Assembly (NCBI RefSeq): GCF_900232995.1
Contig: NZ_OCVX01000007.1
Span: 645,835-709,834, forward strand
DNA length: 64,000 nucleotides
Source of the DNA: Mycobacterium simulans
GTDB lineage: Bacteria; Actinomycetota; Actinomycetes; Mycobacteriales; Mycobacteriaceae
Reading direction: 5' to 3'
In this document: positions 1 through 10,401 of the stretch, piece after piece
Layout of the letters: each line of letters starts with the position of its first letter
Position numbering within the stretch: position 1 is the first letter of the stretch
Translations under genes and position numbers: made by a program
The notes under the pieces: model-generated
Databases searched by the model: none
What the model saw: the letters and a program-made list of their open reading frames with translations, nothing else
What the model was told of the DNA's origin: nothing

Positions 1-731
1 CCCCCGATCCCGCCGGTTCCGAGAGCGGCACTGCCGCCAGCCCCGCCGTTGCCGCCCCAGCCGAACAAGAGAGCGTTGCCGCCAGTCCCGCCAGCACCAC
101 CTGTTTCGCCTGCACCGGCCACCGCACCTCCGGCACCGCCAGCGCCGCCGTTGCCGGCCAGGAAGCCCCCAAAGCCGCCGGTACCGCCGGCAGCACCAGC
201 CCCACCGGCCCCACCATTGCCACCGTTGCCGATCAGGCCCGCAGAACCACCGGCACCACCAGCGACACCAGCGGTCGTTTGCGAAAAGCCGTTACCGCCA
301 TTGCCGTACAAGATCCCACCGGCTCCGCCGTTGGGATTGCTCGCCGTCCCATTCGCGCCATTACCAATCAGCGGACGGCCCAACAACGCCTGGGTCGGCG
401 CATTAACCGCACCCAAAACCTCGCGTTCGAACGCCTGCAACGGTGAAACATTGGCCGCCTCCGCGCCCGCATACGCCCCACCGGCAGCATTCAACGCTTG
501 CACAAAACTCTGATGAAGCTCCGCAGCCCTAACACTTAGCGACTGATATTGCTTGGCGTAGTTGCTAAACAGCGACGATATGGCCTCCGACACCTCGTCA
601 GCACCGGCCGACAGCACCCCGGTTGTGGACGCGGCAGCGGCAGCGTTTGCCGCACCCAGCGACGTACCGATGCTCGCCACATCCTGCGCCGCCGTCGCCA
701 GCATCTCCGGAGCTGCGATCACAAACGACAT
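1..731 (-). CDS. PE_PGRS family protein (C-terminus beyond window edge)
   Basis: The ATG at 729-731 opens a PE domain ([20 protein letters not shown]) of about 95 residues. A linker with the usual [11 protein letters not shown] motif follows, then glycine- and alanine-rich GGAGG/GGNGG repeats that run open to base 1, so about 243 residues are visible and the C-terminus is missing. A GGGGG run lies just upstream of the start. PE_PGRS proteins are mycobacterial and surface-associated or exported through ESX-5; this one's role is unknown. By position next to fadD9 it should correspond to the Rv2591 (PE_PGRS44) slot of H37Rv. It is transcribed away from the membrane protein at 925. Confidence 0.93.
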   Translation of the reverse strand, partial: MSFVIAAPEMLATAAQDVASIGTSLGAANAAAAASTTGVLSAGADEVSEAISSLFSNYAKQYQSLSVRAAELHQSFVQALNAAGGAYAGAEAANVSPLQAFEREVLGAVNAPTQALLGRPLIGNGANGTASNPNGGAGGILYGNGGNGFSQTTAGVAGGAGGSAGLIGNGGNGGAGGAGAAGGTGGFGGFLAGNGGAGGAGGAVAGAGETGGAGGTGGNALLFGWGGNGGAGGSAALGTGGIG

Positions 732-924
732 CAAACCCCCCTCGAAACGAACGTGATGAGCGCCACATGTTCGTTACCACCGCTAACTATCAATTGTCAA
801 TAACCCGTGGATCAGCTTGGGGCGCACCATCTCGTGACCTGCCGAATCGCAAAACGAGACATCCGTGCCGGTTACATGCGACGTCGTCCGGGTATCCAGC
901 ACGGGTGTCTATCGAGGAGATGTC

Positions 925-1653
925 ATGAAGCATGCGGAAAAGGACCGCACCATGGGACTTCACATGCCGCGGTCCCGCGGCGTGGTGTGTGGATTAATAC
1001 TGGTCATCCTGGGTGCCTGGGGCGCGTTGATACCGTTTGTCGGGCCCCACTTCGATTTCGCCTATACGCCCAACCAGGTATGGACATGGACCACCGCCCG
1101 GGGTTGGCTCGAGGTGCTCCCCGGCTGTGCCACCGCCGTGGGCGGTCTGCTACTGATCGCTTCCAGAAATCGCGTCACCGCGATATTCGGCGGATGGTTG
1201 GCCGTCCTCGCCGGTGCCTGGTTTGTCGTCGGCGAGCAGGTCGCTCCGTTGTTACGGATCGGATCCGTCGGTGATCCGATCGCAGCAACCGAGCGGAAGC
1301 GGGCGTTGCTGGAGGTTTCGTATTTCTCCGGTCTGGGTGCGTTGATCATCTTCGTGGGCGGAGTCGTCTTGGCGCGCGTGGCAGCCCGGTTGGCGCGCGA
1401 TGTCGAACCCTTCGCACCCGCAGAAACGGTGGGATCGACGCCGGAAATCGAGCCGTACCGGGACGAGTCGTACCTGCCAACATCGGAACCCGCCGATGTT
1501 TCTTCGGGGGCGGTCACCAAACCACGGGCGGAACAGGTCGCGTCGCCGGAGCCTGAGCCGCGGTTCCGCAGGCGGTTCCGCCGTGAGCGCGAAGGCGCTG
1601 CGGCGGGCACACCGAATGCGGCCTATCTACGCTGGCCTCACCCGCAGCAGTAG
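925..1653 (+). CDS. Conserved mycobacterial membrane protein, function unknown
   Basis: Encodes 242 residues from ATG 925, which has an AGGAG six bases upstream; a longer reading from 865 has no such site. About four hydrophobic segments follow: GVVCGLILVILGAWGALIPF, a central helix near CATAVGGLLLI, the FGGWLAVLAGAWFVVG segment and the LGALIIFVGGVVLARV segment. The last 80 residues are charged and proline-rich and end in an arginine cluster (RFRRRFRRER), probably cytoplasmic. I do not recognise a catalytic domain. It converges on the reductase gene, leaving 13 bases between stop codons. Confidence 0.82.
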   Translation: MKHAEKDRTMGLHMPRSRGVVCGLILVILGAWGALIPFVGPHFDFAYTPNQVWTWTTARGWLEVLPGCATAVGGLLLIASRNRVTAIFGGWLAVLAGAWFVVGEQVAPLLRIGSVGDPIAATERKRALLEVSYFSGLGALIIFVGGVVLARVAARLARDVEPFAPAETVGSTPEIEPYRDESYLPTSEPADVSSGAVTKPRAEQVASPEPEPRFRRRFRREREGAAAGTPNAAYLRWPHPQQ

Positions 1654-1666
1654 GCTCACCGCGCGA

Positions 1667-4600
1667 TCACAGTAGCCCGAGCAGTCGCAGGTCGCTGACG
1701 TACTTGGTGATGATCGCCGGTGAGATGTGCGGAATGTCTTTGTCCGGGCCAACTTTCGCGTCCCGGACCGCGGCGCGGAACCGATCTGTCGGCGCCACCG
1801 AACCGCGCACCGGCTTTTCCGGCTTCTGGTAGTTGTGCAGCAGCGGCAGCAGGGACGCATGGCGCTGCCGTTCCGGGAGGGCACGCAGCGTCGTCTCGAA
1901 CCGCTGCAGCCATTCGCCGTAGTCGGCAATCCGCTGTATCGGGCACCCGGCCCCGTTGGTTGGGGAGATCAGCCAGTCGACGAACTCGTCGAACCCGATG
2001 CCGTCGTCGTGGGGGTTCATCACGTGGTACGTCTGGAACCCGTCGCCGCACCGAGCGCCCAAGCTAACGATGGCTTCGGCGATGAATTCGACGGGCAGAC
2101 CGTCGTAATGGGCGCGCTGCCGGTTGCTGTCGGCGTCCAGCTCATAGAACGAGCCGGGCGCGACGCCGGTGGCCACCAGGCTCAGCATCATCCGGGTGAA
2201 CATGTCGGGCACGTTGAGCTGACCCGCATAGGTGGTGTCGGCCAGGATCATGTCGCAGCGGAAGACCGACACCGGCAGACCGCACAGATCGTGGGCTTCC
2301 CGCAGCAACACCTCGCCGGCCCACTTGCTGTTGCCATAGCCGTTGGCGTAACTGTCGTCGATATTGCGGTCGGCGCTGGCGACCCGGATGTCCGCGTCCT
2401 CGGTGAACGCCGCTGACGGGATCTGATCGCCGACGCCGATCGTCGAGGTGTAGCTATAGGGCTTTTGCTTGCCGGTCAGCGCCAACCGGATCAGCTCGGC
2501 GGTGCCCACCACGTTCGGGCCGAACAGCTGGCTGTACGGCAGCACGTGGTTGACCAGGGCCGCCGGGTCGACGATCACATCGACCGTGTCGGCGAGCCGC
2601 TGCCAGGTGCGGCGGTCCAGGCCGAGGTCGGCTTCGCCCTTGTCGCCGGCAAGCACCTCCAGGTGATCGGCGGCCAGCTGCTGGTAGTGGCTCAGAAGTT
2701 TCGGGTCGCCGCTATCGAATGTCTTGTCCAGCCGGGCCCGCGCCTCCTCGTTGGACTTGGCCCGGACCAGGCAGATCACCTTGCCGTCGACCAGGTCCAT
2801 CCGCTCTAGCCACTCCAGGGCCAGGTAGCGGCCCAAGAAGCCGGTCGCGCCGGTGAGCAGCACGGTGCGCACCCGGTCGCTCGGGGCCGGCAGGTTCGGT
2901 GCCGCGGCCAGGGTCGCGGCGTCGATGAACTTGTCCAGGGTGAGGTCGCTGGCGTGCACCTCGGTTGCGTCGCGGCCGTGTACCGAGGCGAAGCTAGGCC
3001 GCTTGGCGCCTGGCTTGCGCTCGGTCTCGATGTAGAGGGCCAGCGATTTCAGGTCACTTGCCGGGCTGACGATCACACCCACCGGCACGTCGATGTCGAA
3101 GATCTCGTGCAGCAAGTTGGCGAAGGACAGCGCCGAAAGCGAGTCCCCGCCCAGATCGGTGAAGTGCGCGTCGGGCTGCAGGTCAGCTGCCGCGGTACCT
3201 AGCAACGCTGCCGCGGCGCGGCATAGCGTCTGCAGCACCGGCGCATCAGCGCCGATTTGCCGCAGGGTGCGCAGCTCATTTGCCTGGCTGTTGGCCAGTT
3301 CGACGTAGAGCTGCTCCAGCCGCTCGCCATAGTGTTTTTTGGCTTGCGGGCGGGCCAGCTTGCGGATGCCGGTGAGCAAACCGTTTTCCAGGGTCCACGG
3401 CGTGGTCTCGATGATGAAGTCGCGAGGGATCTCATAGGACTGCAGGCCGGCCGCCTTGGCGACCCCTTGCAAGGACTCGCCCAGTAGTGGTTTCAGCTCC
3501 GCGACGCTGTGGCGCGCAAGTGCCTCTTCGGTGGGGACGATCACCGCCAGCAGGTAGGCCCGGGCGCTGTTGCCATAGACGAAGATCTGGCGAACCAGCG
3601 GGCTGTCGCCGAAAACGGCCTCCAGCTTTGAAACGGTGACGAACTCACCCTGCGACAGCTTTAACACGTTGTTGCGGCGGTCGAGGTAGACGAACCGCTC
3701 GGGCCCGATCTGGGCCATCACGTCGCCAGTGCGGTAGAAGCCGTCGGCATCGAACACTTCGGCAGTCACTTCCGGGCGCTTGTAGTAGCCGGGGAACAGG
3801 CTCTGCGTTTTGACGAGCAACTCGCCGCGCGGATAGGGCTGGTCGGTCAGGAAGTAGCCCAGGTCGGGCACGTCGACCAACTTGTAGTCGATCACCGAGG
3901 AGCGCCGGATATGGTCATCGATCAAGATCATGCCCGCCTCGGTGGAGCCATAGCCCTCGACCAAATGCATGTCGAGCAGGGACTCGACCCACGCCTTCAT
4001 CTCCGCCGAAATCGGTGCCGAACCCGTCAGCGCGGCGACGAAACGTCCGCCAAGCACGTCGTTGCGCACCTCGAGCCGCACCTGCTCCTCGACAGCGGTC
4101 CGATCGCTCTCATCCAGCAAGCGACGGTCGACCTCGCTCTGGAACTGCTGGAACACCATGTCCCAGACGCGCGGCACAAAGTTCAACTCGGTCGGCCGGA
4201 CCAAGGCGAGGTCCTCGAACAAGGTCGACAGGTCGCTCTTGGACACGAAATAGGCGGTGCCGCCGTTAGATAGCGTCCCGTATAGCACCTGACGGCCCAT
4301 GACGTGGCTCATCGGCATGAAGTTCAGCGTGATCGACGGCTGGACGGTCGGCTCGAACCATGCGCTCGACCGGCGCCAGAAGTTCGCGACACGGTTCACG
4401 GGGTACATGGCGCCCTTGGGTGCGCCGGTGCTGCCGGAGGTGTAGATCAGCAGCCCTAGCTCGTCATCGGACCGGTCGACGGCTGCGGCGGCAGGCAGCG
4501 CATGCCCCCGCTCGATCAGCTCGGTCAGGGTCTCGACGACCACCCCGGCGTCGGCCAAGCGGGCGCGGGCGGCTTCGAGGGCTTCGCGCTGTTCGTCAAC

Positions 4601-5176
4601 CTCGGGGCGGTACTCGAATACCACCAACCGGGTCGGAGCGTGACCGGTCAGGATCAGCTCGACGGCGTCCGCGAGGCTGGTGATGCTCGCGGCGACCACT
4701 GTTGGCTCGGTCTCGGCGACGATGGGCCGCAGTTGAGCGGGCGCGGCACTCGTCTGCAGCGGCACCGACACCGCGCCGAGCTGAATCACCGCGATGTCGA
4801 TCGTTGTGTAGTCGATGCTGGTGAAGCCCAGCACGCAGACCCGATCACCGGGGCGGACGCTCTGGGTCAACGCCGTGGCGAATGCGCCGGCGCGGTTCCA
4901 TAGCTCGCGGTAGGTGAGGGTCTCGAACTCCGGCAGCAGCTGGAGTGCCGTGCGGCCGGTGTTATCGGTGACGAGTTGGACTGCACGCTGGCCAAGTGCC
5001 GGGCGGTCGGCATAGGCCTCCATGATCGTGCGAATGATCTGCGGTAGTGGGATCCCCGGCTGGCCGATCGCCCGTGTGATCGATTCGTCGGACTTGGCGG
5101 CGGCGAACTGCTCGTCGTTGGTGTAAAGCTCCTCGATGCGGCGTGCGAGCCGCTCCTCACGGGTAGTAGTCGACAT
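1667..5176 (-). CDS. fadD9: Carboxylic acid reductase (FadD9/CAR)
   Basis: 1169 residues, matching the family length of about 1170. It reduces carboxylic acids to aldehydes with ATP and NADPH. Domains in order: an adenylation domain with [14 protein letters not shown]; a carrier domain with the phosphopantetheine serine in [12 protein letters not shown]; a short-chain reductase domain with the nucleotide motif [12 protein letters not shown] and an active-site YANGYGNSK. It needs a phosphopantetheinyl transferase encoded elsewhere. The start is ATG 5174-5176 ([13 protein letters not shown]) with AAGGGA seven bases upstream; the frame stays open further upstream without domain support. A MarR gene lies 125 bases upstream on the same strand, a plausible regulator. 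Confidence 0.96.
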   Translation of the reverse strand: MSTTTREERLARRIEELYTNDEQFAAAKSDESITRAIGQPGIPLPQIIRTIMEAYADRPALGQRAVQLVTDNTGRTALQLLPEFETLTYRELWNRAGAFATALTQSVRPGDRVCVLGFTSIDYTTIDIAVIQLGAVSVPLQTSAAPAQLRPIVAETEPTVVAASITSLADAVELILTGHAPTRLVVFEYRPEVDEQREALEAARARLADAGVVVETLTELIERGHALPAAAAVDRSDDELGLLIYTSGSTGAPKGAMYPVNRVANFWRRSSAWFEPTVQPSITLNFMPMSHVMGRQVLYGTLSNGGTAYFVSKSDLSTLFEDLALVRPTELNFVPRVWDMVFQQFQSEVDRRLLDESDRTAVEEQVRLEVRNDVLGGRFVAALTGSAPISAEMKAWVESLLDMHLVEGYGSTEAGMILIDDHIRRSSVIDYKLVDVPDLGYFLTDQPYPRGELLVKTQSLFPGYYKRPEVTAEVFDADGFYRTGDVMAQIGPERFVYLDRRNNVLKLSQGEFVTVSKLEAVFGDSPLVRQIFVYGNSARAYLLAVIVPTEEALARHSVAELKPLLGESLQGVAKAAGLQSYEIPRDFIIETTPWTLENGLLTGIRKLARPQAKKHYGERLEQLYVELANSQANELRTLRQIGADAPVLQTLCRAAAALLGTAAADLQPDAHFTDLGGDSLSALSFANLLHEIFDIDVPVGVIVSPASDLKSLALYIETERKPGAKRPSFASVHGRDATEVHASDLTLDKFIDAATLAAAPNLPAPSDRVRTVLLTGATGFLGRYLALEWLERMDLVDGKVICLVRAKSNEEARARLDKTFDSGDPKLLSHYQQLAADHLEVLAGDKGEADLGLDRRTWQRLADTVDVIVDPAALVNHVLPYSQLFGPNVVGTAELIRLALTGKQKPYSYTSTIGVGDQIPSAAFTEDADIRVASADRNIDDSYANGYGNSKWAGEVLLREAHDLCGLPVSVFRCDMILADTTYAGQLNVPDMFTRMMLSLVATGVAPGSFYELDADSNRQRAHYDGLPVEFIAEAIVSLGARCGDGFQTYHVMNPHDDGIGFDEFVDWLISPTNGAGCPIQRIADYGEWLQRFETTLRALPERQRHASLLPLLHNYQKPEKPVRGSVAPTDRFRAAVRDAKVGPDKDIPHISPAIITKYVSDLRLLGLL

Positions 5177-5229
5177 GGCAGATCCCTTGAATAACGAAGA
5201 ATTAGAACCGCGCGACGCTGCGCTAACGG

Positions 5230-5256
5230 ATAGAACGTTAGTAAAAGTAACTATCT
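5230..5256. promoter_or_regulatory. AT-rich candidate promoter/operator upstream of fadD9
   Basis: In the 125-base gap between the MarR gene and the reductase start lies an AT-rich stretch that stands out from the GC-rich surroundings. It contains a small inverted repeat, GTTA-7-TAAC (5237-5251). I infer a promoter or regulator site for the reductase; no consensus proves it. Confidence 0.35.
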
Positions 5257-5301
5257 TCCGAAAGAGAAGCCAGGTGTGACATGCGTTACGTATTAGGCGG
5301 G

Positions 5302-5769
5302 CTAGCGGCGGGAATCCTCCGGATCGAGCATGTCCAGCAGCCGCTGCATGGTGGCGCACATGTGCGCGAAATCCGCAGAGCCCAGCAATTCCGACCATCG
5401 CGCCTCGATGTCTGCCACCCGGTTGCCTGCGTCGGCGAGCAGCGCACGTCCGCGATCGGTGAGTTCGATGAGCTTGGCACGCCCATCCTGCGGATCGGGC
5501 CTGCGGGTCAGGTATCCAAGCGCGACCAGGTCGTTCACCAATTCCGAGGTTGCTGCGAGACTGAGTTGCGCCCGTGAGGCGAGCTCGGTCAGCCTGATGC
5601 TGCCGGTTCGAATGTTGCCGAAAATTTGCAGATGGGGGTCACGGATGTCGCCGTACCCTCGCTCCACGCGAGGCGCGGCCAAGTCTCGGCGAAATTCCCT
5701 GGTAAGTCTCACCAATAACTGACCGACGGCCTGCCGATCCGTCGGCAAGTTCATTGACTCCTCTGCCAT
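5302..5769 (-). CDS. MarR-family transcriptional regulator
   Basis: 155 residues, typical of MarR. A winged-helix core is visible: [20 protein letters not shown] forms the helix-turn-helix, followed by the wing [22 protein letters not shown] with the signature DxR (DGR). MarR proteins usually repress divergent neighbours and release DNA on binding a small aromatic or lipid ligand. Here the divergent neighbour is the hydrolase-like gene at 5835 and the gene downstream on the same strand is the reductase, so it may respond to an acid or aldehyde substrate; that is inference. MNLPTD at 5754 is an alternative start. Confidence 0.88.
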   Translation of the reverse strand: MAEESMNLPTDRQAVGQLLVRLTREFRRDLAAPRVERGYGDIRDPHLQIFGNIRTGSIRLTELASRAQLSLAATSELVNDLVALGYLTRRPDPQDGRAKLIELTDRGRALLADAGNRVADIEARWSELLGSADFAHMCATMQRLLDMLDPEDSRR

Positions 5770-5834
5770 GGAGAGAGAAGATACTACGGAAGCCGAAGTT
5801 TCGGGTTCCGAAGTAATTTCCGGGGGAGTGAGTG
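5770..5834. promoter_or_regulatory. Divergent promoter region with candidate MarR operator
   Basis: The 65 bases between the MarR gene and the divergent hydrolase-like gene contain an inverted repeat, TTCGG-GTT-CCGAA (5800-5812), and a longer imperfect CGGAA/TTCCG symmetry around it. The position fits an autoregulatory MarR operator. GGGGGAG at about 5822-5828 is a good ribosome-binding site for ATG 5835. Confidence 0.45.
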
Positions 5835-6653
5835 ATGGCCAAGTTGACGGATGAGTTTGTCTCCACCAGGTTGGGTCGCCTGCACGTGCTGCGGCGGGGG
5901 AGTGGACCAGCCACGATCCTTTGGCACAGCTTGTTCATCGACTCCCGTTCGTGGCTGCCAGTGATCGACGCGCTCGGCGAGCTGGCGTCCGAACGCACGG
6001 TGGTTGCGATCGACGGACCGTCGCACGGAATGAGCGACCCGGCCACCCGCGACTTCACCTTCGACGAATGTGCTCAGGCCGCTGCCGACGTCTTGGATGG
6101 CATCGGCATCGGCGAGCCGGTCGACTGGGTCGGCAACGCCTGGGGCGGACATATCGGTATCTTGTTGGCCGCTACCCAACCGCACCGAATACGCACGCTG
6201 ACCACGATCGGCACTCCGGTGCCCGGGCTGACCATGCGATTCCGCGTGACGAAGGGCTGGCCGCTGGTAGCGCTTTACCGACTGGCTGGACCGACCCAGT
6301 TTGTGTGCAGCCGGCTTTCCGATGCCCTGATGGGACAGGACGCCTCCGAAGAAGTCATCGACGCCTTCCGGCAAGCAGACCGGCGTGGGATGTATCACGC
6401 GATGCGCTCGATGATGCTCAAGCGGCCGAGCCTGCAGGACCGGCTGCCGCACATCGGCGCCCCAACTTTGATGCTGGCCGCTCACGATGACGACGAAGGC
6501 TGGCCTCCGCACGAGGCCGAGGCTGCCTGCGCCACCATGCACAACGCGCGTGCGGACGCGGTGTTGGGTGGCGGTCGAGTGGCGCCACTGTTGGTGGACG
6601 CGAGAATGGTCGCGCAAACTCTGGTCGACTTCTGGGCTGCACCGCGACATTGA
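5835..6653 (+). CDS. Alpha/beta-hydrolase fold protein with degenerate catalytic triad
   Basis: 272 residues with an alpha/beta-hydrolase layout: the oxyanion-side segment LWHSLFIDSRSW, the strand AIDGPSHGMSDP, the elbow VGNAWGGHIGIL (about residues 106-117) and a C-terminal helix VAQTLVDFW. The nucleophile elbow reads G-N-A-W-G, so the expected Ser, Asp or Cys is Ala. The usual C-terminal GH dipeptide appears to be GR (LGGGRVAPLL). Both canonical catalytic residues therefore seem lost, which suggests a binding or regulatory role or an unusual chemistry. It is divergent from the MarR gene and converges on gabT. Confidence 0.85.
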   Translation: MAKLTDEFVSTRLGRLHVLRRGSGPATILWHSLFIDSRSWLPVIDALGELASERTVVAIDGPSHGMSDPATRDFTFDECAQAAADVLDGIGIGEPVDWVGNAWGGHIGILLAATQPHRIRTLTTIGTPVPGLTMRFRVTKGWPLVALYRLAGPTQFVCSRLSDALMGQDASEEVIDAFRQADRRGMYHAMRSMMLKRPSLQDRLPHIGAPTLMLAAHDDDEGWPPHEAEAACATMHNARADAVLGGGRVAPLLVDARMVAQTLVDFWAAPRH

Positions 6654-6710
6654 CACCAGGCACAAGACTCGCCGCCGGGGGTGTGCGTGGTTTGAGTCTG
6701 GGCGTGGGCG

Positions 6711-8051
6711 TCAGAGTTCGGCCAGAATCCCGGCCAAAACCTCCAGGCCTTCGAGAAGCAGTTCGTCGCCGATGGTCAGCGGGGGCAGCAGCCGGATGAT
6801 GTTGCCGAACATGCCGCACGTCAGCACGATGACGCCGGCGGCGTGAGCCGTATTCGCCAGCTTGAACGTCAGCTCGGGGTCGGGGTCGGCCGTTCCGGAC
6901 TTCACCATCTCGATGGCGATCATTGCGCCGCGCCCCCGCACGTCCCCAATGCGGTCGTCGGTGGCCTGCAGCCGCAGCAATGGTTCTGTCAGCAGTCGTT
7001 CGATCTGCTGCGCCCGCTCGATCAGACCGTCGCTTTCGATGGTCTCGATGGCGGCCAACGCGGCCGCACAGACGACCGGGTTACCGCCGAATGTCCCGCC
7101 CAGGCCGCCGGTGTGCGGGGCGTCCATGATCTCGGCCCGTCCGGTCACCGCAGAGAGCGGCAATCCGCCGGCGATGCCTTTCGCCGTGCAGATCAGGTCG
7201 GGCTCGATACCTTCGTGGTCGCAGGCGAACATCGCCCCGGTGCGGGCGAATCCGGTTTGCACCTCGTCGGCGATGAACACCACGTCGTTCTTGTGGCACC
7301 AGTCAAGTAGGGCGGTCAGGAACCCTTCGGCCGGAACGATGAAACCGCCTTCGCCCTGGATCGGCTCGATGATCACGGCGGCGAGATTTTGAGCGCCTAC
7401 TTGCTTGTCGATCACGCTGATGGCACGCGCCGCGGCCAGCTCACCGTCGGTCGCCAATTCCTTGTCGAGCAGACCGTCCCGATACGGGTAGGAGAGTGGG
7501 GCCCGATAAATCTCCGGCGCGAACGGACCGAATCCGCTCTTATACGGCATGGACTTGGCGGTCAGCGCCATCGTCAGGTTGGTGCGACCGTGGTAGGCGT
7601 GGTCGAACGCGACCACGGCGGGCTTGCGCGTATACGAGCGCGCGATCTTGATGGAGCTCTCGACCGCTTCGGCGCCTGAGTTGAACAGCACCGAGCGCTT
7701 CTCGCCGGAGCCCGGGGTAATCCGATTGAGCTGTTCGGCGACGGCCACATACTGCTCGTAAGGATTCACCATGAAGCAGGTGTGGGTGAATTCGGCGACC
7801 TGGGCGCGCACCGCGTCTACCACACGGGGCGCGGAGTTGCCGATCGTGGTGACCGCGATGCCGGACCCCAGATCGATCAGCCGGTTCCCATCGACGTCTT
7901 CGACGATGCCGCCACCGGCGCGGGCTACAAACACCGGCATTGTGACCCCAACGCCGTGGGACACCGCCGCCGCCCGGCGCTTATTCAGCTCCACCGACGC
8001 GGGACCCGGGATTTCTGTGACCAGGAGGCGAGTCTGCTCGAGGCTGGCCAC
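6711..8051 (-). CDS. gabT: 4-aminobutyrate aminotransferase
   Basis: 446 residues of a class III PLP-dependent aminotransferase, which moves the amino group of GABA to 2-oxoglutarate to give succinic semialdehyde. Visible motifs: FNSGAEAVESSIKIAR for phosphate binding, DHAYHGRTNLTMALT, the cofactor aspartate in FIADEVQTGFARTG, and the Schiff-base lysine in ICTAKGIAGGLPLS. The start is GTG 8049-8051 with a strong GGAAGGAGG. Length and order next to fadD9 and yajC match the Rv2589 locus. It is divergent from yajC. Confidence 0.97.
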   Translation of the reverse strand: MASLEQTRLLVTEIPGPASVELNKRRAAAVSHGVGVTMPVFVARAGGGIVEDVDGNRLIDLGSGIAVTTIGNSAPRVVDAVRAQVAEFTHTCFMVNPYEQYVAVAEQLNRITPGSGEKRSVLFNSGAEAVESSIKIARSYTRKPAVVAFDHAYHGRTNLTMALTAKSMPYKSGFGPFAPEIYRAPLSYPYRDGLLDKELATDGELAAARAISVIDKQVGAQNLAAVIIEPIQGEGGFIVPAEGFLTALLDWCHKNDVVFIADEVQTGFARTGAMFACDHEGIEPDLICTAKGIAGGLPLSAVTGRAEIMDAPHTGGLGGTFGGNPVVCAAALAAIETIESDGLIERAQQIERLLTEPLLRLQATDDRIGDVRGRGAMIAIEMVKSGTADPDPELTFKLANTAHAAGVIVLTCGMFGNIIRLLPPLTIGDELLLEGLEVLAGILAEL

Positions 8052-8198
8052 GGATCCTCCTTCCGCGTCGCGCCGGTCACGTCGCGGATAAAGCGTAGCC
8101 GGTCGGTTTGCCAGTCGCGGTGCTGGCAGACTGGACCGTTACGAGCAGCGTGATTCCGAAACGAATTCCGATACGAATGACCTAGAAAGACATTGGTG

Positions 8199-8540
8199 AT
8201 GGAGAGCTTCGTCTTATTCTTGCCGTTCCTGCTCATCATGGGTGGGTTCATGTATTTCGCGTCGCGGCGCCAGCGGCGCGCGATGCAAGCGACGATCGAC
8301 CTGCACGACTCGCTGCAGACGGGCGACCGGGTGCACACCACTTCGGGTTTGGAAGCCACCGTGGTCGGTATCGCTGACGACACCGTCGACCTCGAGATCG
8401 CGCCGGGCGTGGTGACCACGTGGATGAAGCTGGCGGTTCGGGACCGGATCGCGCCGGATGAGGACGAGGATCTGGATGCCGATCTCGACGAGGAGGACGA
8501 AGACAGCGATGACGAGAGCCGCGCGACCAAAGATTCCTGA
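8199..8540 (+). CDS. yajC: Preprotein translocase subunit YajC
   Basis: 113 residues: a short N-terminus, one membrane segment (SFVLFLPFLLIMGGFMYFA), a basic stop-transfer RRQRR and the YajC core (LQTGDRVHTTSGLEATVVGI), ending in a strongly acidic tail of Asp/Glu. YajC binds SecDF and assists SecYEG. ATG 8199 (MESFVLF) is chosen over TTG 8193 or GTG 8196 because homologues begin there. It is followed by secD after 75 bases. Confidence 0.95.
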   Translation: MESFVLFLPFLLIMGGFMYFASRRQRRAMQATIDLHDSLQTGDRVHTTSGLEATVVGIADDTVDLEIAPGVVTTWMKLAVRDRIAPDEDEDLDADLDEEDEDSDDESRATKDS

Positions 8541-8615
8541 CACTATGCTCTGTCGGGGTCTTTTTCGGGGGCTCTGTCGGCCGTACGAACCGATTTTCAA
8601 GGAGATATAAGGAAC

Positions 8616-10397
8616 GTGGCATCGTCTTCGGCGCCGGTGCAACCTGCCCGCTACCTGTCGGTGTTCCTGCTCATGCTCGTCGGCGTCTACCTGCTGGTGT
8701 TTCTCACCGGGGACAAGAAGGCCGCCCCCAAACTGGGTATCGACCTGCAGGGCGGTACCCGGGTGACGCTGACTGCGCGTACCCCGGACGGCTCGCGCCC
8801 AAGCCGCGAGGCGTTGGCGCAGGCGCAGCAGATCATCAACGCGCGGGTCAACGGGCTGGGGGTCTCGGGTTCCGAGGTCGTCGTGGATGGCGACAACCTG
8901 GTCATCACGGTTCCCGGCAGCAGCGGCAATGAGGCCCGCAACCTGGGACAAACCGCACGCCTGTACATCCGGCCGGTACTCAACTCGATGCCGGCGCAGC
9001 CCGCCCAGGAAGAACCAAAGCCCGCGCCCCAGCCGCCCGCCGAAACACCACCCGGTGCCCCGCCACCCGCGGGTGCGCCTGGTGCCGAACCGGGCGCGCC
9101 GCCGCCTGGCAAGCCGGGCGCCCAACCGCGGCCCTACCCGCAGGAACCGGCACCGTCACCAAGCCCAGCACCCAGTCCAGCTCCCGCGCCGGCACCGGCT
9201 CCCACGGGGGCGCCCCCGCCGCCAGGTGCGCCCGCCGATCAGCCCGCGCCTCCCGACCCGCGCAAGGATCTCGCCGAGCGGATCGCGCAGCAGAAGAAGT
9301 GGCGGCAAAGCACCAGCCAGTACATCCAGTCGGTGGCCCTGCAAGTCCAGGCCACCCAATGCGACAAACAGGACATCCTTGCCGGCAACGACGACCCGAA
9401 GCTGCCCCTGGTGACCTGCTCCACCGATCACAAGACCGCGTATCTGCTGGCGCCGTCGATCATCAGTGGTGACCAGATTCAAGACGCCACCTCGGGTATG
9501 GACCAGCGCGGCATCGGCTACATCGTCGATCTGCAGTTTAAGAGCGGAGCGGCAACCGTCTGGGCCGACTACACCGCCGCCCATGTCGGCACCCAAACGG
9601 CCTTCACTCTGGACTCGCAGGTCGTCAGCGCACCCGTCATCAACGAAGCGATCCCCGGCGGGCGGACCCAGATCAGCGGTGGCGATCCGCCGTTCACCGC
9701 GGCAACCGCACGCCAGCTCGCCAACGTCCTGAAATACGGGTCGCTGCCGTTGTCCTTCGAATCGTCGGAAGCCCAAACTGTTTCGGCGACTTTGGGTTTG
9801 ACCTCTCTACGGGCCGGTTTGATCGCCGGGGCGATCGGTCTGGTCCTGGTGCTGGTGTATTCGTTGCTGTACTACCGGGTGTTGGGACTGCTCACCGCGT
9901 TGTCGTTAGTCGCTTCCGGCGCAATGGTATTCGCGATCCTGGTGCTACTGGGAAGATATATCAACTACACCCTCGACCTGGCGGGTATCGCGGGTCTGAT
10001 CATCGGTATCGGTACCACCGCAGACTCGTTCGTGGTGTTCTTCGAACGCATCAAAGACGAGATCCGCGAGGGCCGTTCGTTCCGTTCGGCGGTGCCGCGC
10101 GGGTGGGCACGGGCGCGCAAGACGATCGTGTCGGGTAACGCGGTCACCTTCTTAGCCGCCGCCGTGCTGTACTTCCTGGCGATCGGCCAGGTGAAGGGTT
10201 TTGCGTTCACCTTGGGGCTGACGACGATCCTGGACCTGGTGGTGGTGTTCCTGGTGACGTGGCCGCTGGTATACCTGGCCTCCAAGTCCGCGAGGCTGGC
10301 GAAGCCGGCCTACAACGGCCTGGGGGCTGTTCAGCAAGTAGCACGCGAACGCCGCGCCATGGCCCGGGTGGGGACAGCAAAGACGGGACAGGGATAA
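8616..10397 (+). CDS. secD: Protein-export membrane protein SecD
   Basis: 593 residues. SecD with SecF uses the proton gradient to pull preproteins through SecYEG. The first membrane helix ([18 protein letters not shown]) is followed by the conserved [12 protein letters not shown]. The periplasmic P1 region carries a proline/alanine-rich insert at about residues 127-215, a length feature of mycobacterial SecD. The C-terminal membrane domain includes [20 protein letters not shown], where the Asp of GTTADS is the proton-relay position. The start is GTG 8616, with AAGGAGATATAAGGA upstream. secF begins five bases after the stop. Confidence 0.97.
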   Translation: MASSSAPVQPARYLSVFLLMLVGVYLLVFLTGDKKAAPKLGIDLQGGTRVTLTARTPDGSRPSREALAQAQQIINARVNGLGVSGSEVVVDGDNLVITVPGSSGNEARNLGQTARLYIRPVLNSMPAQPAQEEPKPAPQPPAETPPGAPPPAGAPGAEPGAPPPGKPGAQPRPYPQEPAPSPSPAPSPAPAPAPAPTGAPPPPGAPADQPAPPDPRKDLAERIAQQKKWRQSTSQYIQSVALQVQATQCDKQDILAGNDDPKLPLVTCSTDHKTAYLLAPSIISGDQIQDATSGMDQRGIGYIVDLQFKSGAATVWADYTAAHVGTQTAFTLDSQVVSAPVINEAIPGGRTQISGGDPPFTAATARQLANVLKYGSLPLSFESSEAQTVSATLGLTSLRAGLIAGAIGLVLVLVYSLLYYRVLGLLTALSLVASGAMVFAILVLLGRYINYTLDLAGIAGLIIGIGTTADSFVVFFERIKDEIREGRSFRSAVPRGWARARKTIVSGNAVTFLAAAVLYFLAIGQVKGFAFTLGLTTILDLVVVFLVTWPLVYLASKSARLAKPAYNGLGAVQQVARERRAMARVGTAKTGQG

Positions 10398-10401
10398 CGC
10401 G

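Noticed and set aside
49-513. Proline-rich plus-strand reading frame
   Set aside because: It is the antisense shadow of the glycine-rich PE_PGRS gene; the minus-strand frame has the PE domain and PGRS repeats.
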